Notes under the pieces: generated by a model
The model's database searches: none
Told to the model about the DNA's origin: nothing
Seen by the model: the letters and a program-made list of their open reading frames with translations, nothing else
In this document: positions 1-3,600 of the stretch, in pieces
How the letters are laid out: each line of letters opens with the position of its first letter
Position numbering within the stretch: position 1 is the stretch's first letter
Origin: Reyranella sp.
GTDB lineage: Bacteria > Pseudomonadota > Alphaproteobacteria > Reyranellales > Reyranellaceae
Assembly (NCBI GenBank): GCA_016780605.1
Contig: JADHLS010000328.1
Location: 1-6,243 of the forward strand
Direction: 5' to 3'
DNA: 6,243 nt
Program-made: the position numbers and the translations under genes

Positions 1-229
1 GACGCTTCACCGGCGCCGAGGCTTTCGCCATGAGCCAGCCATTTGCCTTGAGGTCTGAAGGGTGGCTTTCGAGCGATTGCACCCACTGTCCAGACTGGCG
101 CATCTCGCTCACGGTCACCTGCTGGCCGGCCAACGCGGCGGGATAAGCACTGTCATTGGCATGTGCGAAAGCCGTCAACGACAGGCAAATTGCGAGAAAT
201 CGGGCTTGCCATTTCAAGCCTTCAACCAT
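1..229 (-). CDS. N-terminal part of a secreted protein of unknown function (runs off left edge)
   Basis: The reading frame is open from an ATG at 229 down to base 1, giving 76 codons with no stop; the C-terminus lies outside the window. An AAGGA ribosome binding site at 235-239, five bases before the ATG, supports this start. Residues 1-24 form a Sec signal peptide: a short basic start (MVEGLKWQAR), a hydrophobic core (FLAICLSLTAFA), and a probable signal peptidase I site after AHA, before NDS. The visible mature part (residues 25-76) is polar and has no cysteine, no membrane segment and no motif I recognise. It probably acts in the periplasm or outside the cell. It lies 131 bases downstream of the small cysteine-rich peptide gene on the same strand, so the two could share a transcript. 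I do not recognise the family; the signal peptide is the only solid functional clue. Confidence 0.72.
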   Translation of the reverse strand, partial: MVEGLKWQARFLAICLSLTAFAHANDSAYPAALAGQQVTVSEMRQSGQWVQSLESHPSDLKANGWLMAKASAPVKR

Positions 230-360
230 GTTTGTCCTTCATGGCCCGCTTGCGAGCCTTGAGAGTGAAGGCGGCGATGAAGGCAATCGTGCGGCGACAA
301 GATTACGAAGTGCTGTCCGCGCTAAAGTCCTGCCGACAACACTCCGAAGGACTGAGCACG

Positions 361-492
361 TCAGCGGCAGTAGCACTGCACGCCGGTCTTGGTCTGCACG
401 CAATACTGCTTGGTTCCCGGCGGGCAGCCAGCTCCCGCCCACACCGTCGAACTCGCCAGCGTCAAAGCGGCAATCATCAACAGGAGTCTCAC
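361..492 (-). CDS. 43-residue secreted cysteine-rich peptide, unknown function
   Basis: A GTG-initiated ORF of 43 codons ending in TGA. The start is set by AGGAGG at 498-503, five bases upstream, part of the longer match GAAGGAGG; this is the best ribosome binding site in the window. Residues 1-19 form a signal peptide (MRLLLMIAALTLASSTVWA) with a VWA cleavage site. The predicted mature peptide is about 24 residues (20-43) and contains four cysteines at 23, 31, 40 and 42, ending in CYCR. It also has a CPPGT start and two lysines, which fits an oxidised, disulfide-bonded periplasmic or secreted micro-protein with a mild positive charge. The order signal peptide, cysteine-rich core, stop codon would not be expected by chance. 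No family is recognised. A toxin-like, metal-binding or structural role is possible but nothing in the sequence chooses between them. It is short and easily missed by gene callers. Confidence 0.7.
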   Translation of the reverse strand: MRLLLMIAALTLASSTVWAGAGCPPGTKQYCVQTKTGVQCYCR

Positions 493-497
493 AGGTG

Positions 498-505
498 CCT
501 CCTTC
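498..505 (-). promoter_or_regulatory. Strong ribosome binding site for the 43-residue peptide gene
   Basis: Read on the minus strand this is GAAGGAGG, close to the full anti-Shine-Dalgarno complement, with a five-base spacer (CACCT) to the GTG at 492. It decides the non-ATG start and is the main support for translation of this very short gene. Confidence 0.75.
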
Positions 506-602
506 GTCTATACGCTGTTATTGTGGGTCTTCTGCGCCAGAGTTTCTTGACACGAAGCTGACAGGTGCTGCGCTGACGCGTTGGCCGCCCTGCCCGCGCT
601 CA

Positions 603-628
603 CCACGCGCGCCTGCCCACGCGCGTGG
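603..628. repeat. Perfect 9-bp inverted repeat with 8-base loop
   Basis: CCACGCGCG at 603-611 is matched exactly by CGCGCGTGG at 620-628, separated by CCTGCCCA. The stem is very GC-rich and would be stable in RNA or DNA. No T-run follows on either strand, so it is not an intrinsic terminator by the usual rule. It may be a protein-binding palindrome, an RNA structure or a remnant of a dispersed repeat. Confidence 0.6.
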
Positions 629-832
629 ATCCGCACCTGCACAAGCGCTGCCGAAAAAGAAAAAGTCGTGGATTGTCCCTTCAATCAACAGAAACAACTT
701 GAAGTGACACAATAGCGACATTCGTGTCGGACCCGGCGAGGAGCCAATGGGTGCGTCCGCCCATGCCGCGACCACATCCCGGGGTCTGGTTGCCGAGTTA
801 AGAGCAGCCCGACTTTTGTGCGGTAAGCACCT

Positions 833-858
833 GAAAAAGAGGCGGAGCCCCCTCCGCC
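833..858 (-). terminator. Intrinsic (Rho-independent) terminator of the 90-residue secreted protein gene
   Basis: On the minus strand the order is GGCGGAG, loop GGGG, CTCCGCC, then TCTTTTTC. This is a perfect 7-bp GC-rich stem with a four-base loop (841-858) followed by a U-rich tract (833-840). It begins 13 bases after the stop codon of the gene ending at 872, the expected position, and argues that this gene is transcribed as a unit separate from the minus-strand genes further left. Confidence 0.85.
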
Positions 859-871
859 CCTCCGACCAGAC

Positions 872-1144
872 CTACTGACGTGACGGTAGGTCAATCTTTG
901 CATCCTTTAGAGCCTTCTCGATTGCAGGAATGCCGCTCGTATCGCCTGCCTTGCACTTTTCGACGGCGGCGCGCGCACCCAAATTGCCCGGCTGGCGTCC
1001 CAACCTATTCTCGCCATCGAGATACTGCGTGTACTTCTGGGAAAGTGCGCTGCAATACGCACTCTCGCTCGCTTGAGCGGCCGCCAACAGTGGCGTCAGG
1101 AAGAACGCGGGAATGATTGAATACAAAGCCATTGTTCTGGTCAT
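872..1144 (-). CDS. Small secreted protein with two cysteines, unknown function (90 residues)
   Basis: The frame ends at TAG (872-874). In-frame ATGs lie at 1201, 1171, 1156, 1144 and 1132. I chose 1144 because GGAG lies six bases upstream and because it gives a compact signal peptide: residues 1-25 with hydrophobic core ALYSIIPAFFLTPLLAAA and cleavage after AQA. The mature protein of about 65 residues starts SESAYCSALSQKY and contains two cysteines (31 and 64), probably one disulfide. It has a soluble, helix-prone C-terminal part (IPAIEKALKDAKIDLPSR). It resembles small periplasmic hypothetical proteins seen in Rhizobiales, in which a short disulfide-linked helical domain ends in a DAKI(D/N)LP-like tail; this is recollection, not a search result. 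A clear intrinsic terminator follows directly. The gene is transcribed divergently from the efflux operon, so the two may share the intergenic control region. No function can be assigned. Confidence 0.8.
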   Translation of the reverse strand: MTRTMALYSIIPAFFLTPLLAAAQASESAYCSALSQKYTQYLDGENRLGRQPGNLGARAAVEKCKAGDTSGIPAIEKALKDAKIDLPSRQ

Positions 1145-1470
1145 GCGCGTCTCCATTGCCCGCCTGGGCATGCTGACGAAATGCCACCCATGCGTCGGCA
1201 TTGCGTCGGAGCGATGTCGTGGGCCTTACAAAGCCAGGCGTGCTGCGATGTCGGAGATCACTCACTCAAGGTTTCACAATGCTTACGACGAGTGTGAATG
1301 GGGCCGCGAGTCGATGTTCATCAGGTCACGTTTAGGTTGTTCGCGCTACTTCGAGCCACACGCTTGGGAGCGCAGATGCGACTCTCAGCGGATCACCAAT
1401 CGCACTGATCAGCAACCGGCATGCCACGACCGACTGCAGCGGTCCAAACGCACGCTGCCTTTTGATGACC

Positions 1471-1489
1471 GCGAAAGATCGGCGAAAGA
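1471..1489 (+). repeat. Direct repeat GCGAAAGA x2, 11-bp period; candidate response-regulator box
   Basis: GCGAAAGA occurs at 1471-1478 and again at 1482-1489, separated by TCG, so equivalent bases are exactly 11 bp apart, one helical turn. OmpR/PhoB-type regulators typically bind as head-to-tail dimers to direct repeats of about this period. The repeat lies about 120 bases before the start of such a regulator, so autoregulation is a reasonable inference. The binding itself is unproven. Confidence 0.4.
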
Positions 1490-1502
1490 ACATCCGTGTC
1501 CG

Positions 1503-1529
1503 TGTCAGGAATATTTCTCGAGTCTGACA
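1503..1529. repeat. Inverted repeat TGTCAG-N15-CTGACA upstream of the regulator
   Basis: TGTCAG (1503-1508) and its reverse complement CTGACA (1524-1529) are separated by 15 bases, placing the half-site centres 21 bp (two helical turns) apart. The AT-rich spacer includes ATATTTC and the palindrome CTCGAG. It could be an operator for a dimeric regulator, but a match this short can arise by chance. Confidence 0.3.
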
Positions 1530-1610
1530 TGCGAAGCGAATTAACGCCTTTAGCGTTGTCGTCGATTCAAGGCACTGATAGTTCGTCGCTCATATTAGGG
1601 GACGAACCAA

Positions 1611-2330
1611 GTGAGAGTTCTCATCGTCGAGGACAACGGTCAGTTCGCCGAGCTCGTCGCTCAGCACCTCGAGCAGGCCGGCATCGACGCCGATTGGGTC
1701 GAAACCACGCAACGGGCCGAGTGCGCCGTCGGAGATCGGCGCTACGCAGCGATCCTCCTCGATCTCGGCCTGTCTGATCGCGACGGCCTCGCCCTGTTGC
1801 GTGATCTGCGCGCGCGGGGCGATGTTACCCCTGTACTGATCATGAGTGCCCGGCATGGCCTGGAGGATCGCTTGCGCGGCCTGCAGGAAGGCGCCGACGA
1901 CTATCTGGCCAAGCCCTTCGCGATCGACGAACTGATTGCCCGACTGAATGCCATCCTGCGGCGGCAGGCCGGCTTCGGCGGAGAGGCACTCAGTGCGGGC
2001 AACGTATTGCTCGACACCAAGAGACGCACGGTAAGCGTCGGTGACCGGGTCCTGCCCATGAGGCTTCGGGAGACTCTCGTGCTTGAGTTGCTCATGCGGA
2101 AACTCGGAAACGTGGTGTCGCGCAAGGTATTGGCCGACGGAATTTTCGGAGTCGACGGCGAGCGGGCGATGAACACGCTCGACGTCTACGTTCACCGACT
2201 CCGGAGGCAACTGTTGGACGCGGCCGCGAGCGTGCTGATCCATACCGTCCACGGCGTGGGCTACATGTTGACCGAGAGCCACAAGGACAACCCGGCGCAT
2301 TCCAAACCGAGCGACGCACGATGCGCATGA
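1611..2330 (+). CDS. OmpR/PhoB-family response regulator (REC + winged helix), no partner kinase visible
   Basis: A 239-residue protein starting at GTG 1611; AGGGGA at 1597-1602, eight bases upstream, and the canonical start MRVLIVEDN support it. Residues 1-118 are a receiver domain with the acidic pair E7/D8, phosphoacceptor D51 (ILLDLGL), switch S79 (IMSA) and conserved K101 (LAKPF). All residues needed for phosphorylation are present. Residues about 127-222 form a winged-helix DNA-binding domain with the recognition-helix signature NTLDVYVHRLRRQL and wing IHTVHGVGYML, as in QseB/PmrA/CusR-like regulators. The last ~17 residues are a polar tail. It should bind DNA as a phosphorylation-driven dimer. 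It is the first gene of an operon with the RND adaptor and transporter, so it probably controls that pump. Unusually, no histidine kinase gene follows; a 13-codon ORF starts at the expected overlap with its stop codon. Confidence 0.93.
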   Translation: MRVLIVEDNGQFAELVAQHLEQAGIDADWVETTQRAECAVGDRRYAAILLDLGLSDRDGLALLRDLRARGDVTPVLIMSARHGLEDRLRGLQEGADDYLAKPFAIDELIARLNAILRRQAGFGGEALSAGNVLLDTKRRTVSVGDRVLPMRLRETLVLELLMRKLGNVVSRKVLADGIFGVDGERAMNTLDVYVHRLRRQLLDAAASVLIHTVHGVGYMLTESHKDNPAHSKPSDARCA

Positions 2331-2362
2331 CGAATCGATTGAGCGCCGAAGGCCATGACTGA
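2321..2362 (+). other. 13-codon ORF bridging regulator and adaptor genes; possible kinase remnant or coupling ORF
   Basis: The frame ATG at 2321 (or ATG at 2327, which forms an ATGA overlap with the regulator stop) reads MRMTNRLSAEGHD and stops at 2360-2362. It therefore ends just inside the adaptor gene, which begins at 2355. Start-stop overlaps of this kind are the usual junction between a response regulator and its histidine kinase, and MRMTNRLS resembles the basic start of such kinases. Two readings are possible: the stub of a deleted kinase gene, or a short ORF that couples translation of the adaptor, whose own ribosome binding site is poor. Chance is also possible for so short an ORF. 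Confidence 0.3.
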
Positions 2363-3584
2363 CGGAACACCTTCGTCCCGGCCGGCGCCCCGCCGGAACT
2401 ACCGCCTGTGGCTCGGTGCGGGCGCATTGATAGCGATCGGCCTCGCCGGTCTTTGGTGGCTCGGTCTGCCGCCGTTCAACGTTCCAACCGGGCAGGAAAG
2501 TCGGGGGCGGGCGTCCGGACCATCCGCAGCCGTCTCCACCGATCTCACCGAACAGCAGGTCGCCGTCCTGAAGATCGCAGCCGTTGGCCAAGCCCGATTC
2601 CAGATCGAGCGCAACGCGGTCGGCAACATCGATTTCAACCAGAACCTGCTCGTGCAGGTGTTCACGCCGAACCCGGGACGCATCATCGCGACCTACGCGA
2701 ATGTCGGCGACCGGGTGGAAAAAGGGCAAGTGCTGTTCACTGTCGACAGCCCGGACCTCTTGAATGCCGCGTCCAATCTCGTACAGGCGGCGGGGGTCCT
2801 CGTGCTGCAGAACGCCAATCTCAAGCGCCTGACCGAGACGCTGAAAGGCGGCGGCGGCGCGCAGAAGGACCTCGATCAGGTGATCTCGGATCAGCAAGCC
2901 GCCGAAGGCAACCTTCGGGCGGCTCGCGATACGGTTCGGATCTTCGGCAAGACCGACGACGAGATCGACCAGATCATCAAGGGGCGCAAGCCGGACAACA
3001 TCCTCGTGGTGAGGAGCCCGGTGTCCGGCTTGGTAACGCAGCGCACTGCGGCCCCCGGCCTCTACCTGCAGCCCGGCAATGCGCCGGCGCCCTTCACCGT
3101 GGCCGACACCTCGATCATGTGGATGCTGGCGAATGTCGTCGAAAGCGATGCGCCGTTGTTTCGTGTCGGCCAACCCCTGGCAGTACGGGTCACCGCGTGG
3201 CCCGACCGTGAATTCAAGGGCGCCGTTGCGGTCGTCGGCGCCCAAATCGATCCCAACACGCGCCGGCTCATGGTGAGATCAGAAATCGAAGACCCTGAGC
3301 GCCGGCTGACGGCCGGCATGTTCGCGAATTTCATCATCCGCCTCGGTGTCCCCTTCGAGGCGACCGCCGTTCCCGACCGGGCCGTGGTTCGCGAGCCCGA
3401 CGGCAGCATGTCGGTCTGGGTGACCACCGACCGCAGACGGTTCGAGAAACGCAAAGCGCGGGTTGGCCTGGTGCAAAGCGGTATGAGCCAGATCCTCGAA
3501 GGTCTGCGTCAGGGCGAACTGGTCGTCACCGAGGGCGCAATCTTTGTCAGCAACAAGGCCTCGGGCTCGGGCGTGCCGGATTAG
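2355..3584 (+). CDS. RND efflux periplasmic adaptor (membrane fusion protein, CzcB/CusB/HlyD type)
   Basis: A 409-residue adaptor linking an RND pump to an outer-membrane channel. The ATG at 2355 is the only credible start, because an in-frame TGA lies at 2340-2342 and there is no ATG after it until the mature domain. Domains in order: basic cytoplasmic start (1-17), one membrane anchor (about 18-39, rich in L/A/G/W), a low-complexity linker (45-62), the first lipoyl half (about 107-135, PGRIIATYANVGDRVEKGQ), an alpha-hairpin (136-205), the second lipoyl half (218-250, RSPVSGLVTQR), a beta-barrel (254-335) with the family signature DPNTRRLMVRSEIEDPERRL then GMFANF, and a membrane-proximal domain (336-400) ending VVTEGAIFVSN. 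Length is typical. There is no His-rich or Met-rich metal-binding segment and no His or Cys at all. The next gene, its transporter, starts 16 bases later. The substrate is unknown. Confidence 0.93.
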   Translation: MTDGTPSSRPAPRRNYRLWLGAGALIAIGLAGLWWLGLPPFNVPTGQESRGRASGPSAAVSTDLTEQQVAVLKIAAVGQARFQIERNAVGNIDFNQNLLVQVFTPNPGRIIATYANVGDRVEKGQVLFTVDSPDLLNAASNLVQAAGVLVLQNANLKRLTETLKGGGGAQKDLDQVISDQQAAEGNLRAARDTVRIFGKTDDEIDQIIKGRKPDNILVVRSPVSGLVTQRTAAPGLYLQPGNAPAPFTVADTSIMWMLANVVESDAPLFRVGQPLAVRVTAWPDREFKGAVAVVGAQIDPNTRRLMVRSEIEDPERRLTAGMFANFIIRLGVPFEATAVPDRAVVREPDGSMSVWVTTDRRRFEKRKARVGLVQSGMSQILEGLRQGELVVTEGAIFVSNKASGSGVPD

Positions 3585-3590
3585 AAGTGC

Positions 3591-3594
3591 GGAG
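3591..3594 (+). promoter_or_regulatory. Ribosome binding site of the RND transporter gene
   Basis: GGAG with a six-base spacer (TCTGCC) before the ATG at 3601. It sits in the 16-base gap after the adaptor stop codon, so the transporter has its own good initiation signal on the shared mRNA, unlike the adaptor. Confidence 0.65.
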
Positions 3595-3600
3595 TCTGCC

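Larger units (their letters stand above)
493..832. other. Intergenic stretch with no convincing gene
   Basis: About 340 bases between the micro-peptide gene and the terminator of the next minus-strand gene. Overlapping ORFs exist on both strands, but none has a ribosome binding site, a signal peptide or a natural residue composition. It holds a perfect 9-bp inverted repeat (603-628) and a small 5-bp hairpin with a TTCG loop (716-729). Part of it (653-713) is A-rich compared with its surroundings. The promoter of the micro-peptide gene should lie in its left part, but I cannot place a convincing -35/-10 pair. Confidence 0.5.
1145..1610. promoter_or_regulatory. Divergent intergenic control region between secreted-protein gene and efflux operon
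   Basis: A 466-base region with outward-facing genes on each side, so it should hold at least two promoters. It has no protein-like ORF with a ribosome binding site. The right part holds an 11-bp-period direct repeat (1471-1489), a tandem CCGTGT hexamer (1494-1505), an inverted repeat TGTCAG/CTGACA (1503-1529) and a small stem-loop AACGC-CTTTA-GCGTT (1543-1557). I could not place a convincing sigma-70-type promoter; the nearest candidates (TTGTCG at 1556 with GATAGT at 1577) are poorly spaced. Confidence 0.5.

Noticed and set aside
239..442. 67-codon minus-strand ORF overlapping the micro-peptide gene in another frame
   Set aside because: It has no ribosome binding site and no signal peptide. 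The overlapping GTG-started frame has both, so this is its shadow.
507..512. TATAGA on the minus strand as a -10 box for the micro-peptide gene
   Set aside because: It would start transcription inside the ribosome binding site, leaving no room for translation initiation by Shine-Dalgarno pairing.
547..552. TTGACA, a perfect -35 hexamer on the plus strand
   Set aside because: No -10-like hexamer lies 16-18 bases downstream and no plus-strand gene follows.
661..686. Possible second minus-strand terminator: GATTG/CAATC stem near a T-rich run
   Set aside because: The stem is only 5 bp and AT-rich and is separated from the T-run by about five bases. No gene ends just upstream of it.
156..707. 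183-codon plus-strand ORF over the left secreted-protein genes
   Set aside because: It runs antisense to two genes with ribosome binding sites and signal peptides, and its translation is low-complexity Pro/Arg/Ser-rich.
518..775. 85-codon minus-strand ORF with a hydrophobic patch (LLCHFKLFLLI, then FFFF)
   Set aside because: No ribosome binding site before either ATG. The F-run is only the translation of the A/T-rich tract near 653-666, and the rest is Arg/Gly/Ala low complexity.
1113..1544. 143-codon plus-strand ORF spanning the divergent intergenic region
   Set aside because: It overlaps the signal-peptide end of the minus-strand secreted protein, has no well-placed ribosome binding site and shows an unnatural Cys/Arg/His-rich composition.
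1590..3245. 551-codon minus-strand ORF opposite the regulator and adaptor
   Set aside because: It is antisense to two genes with unmistakable domain signatures. Its translation is rich in R, G, D and H with no domain, as expected of a shadow frame in GC-rich coding DNA.
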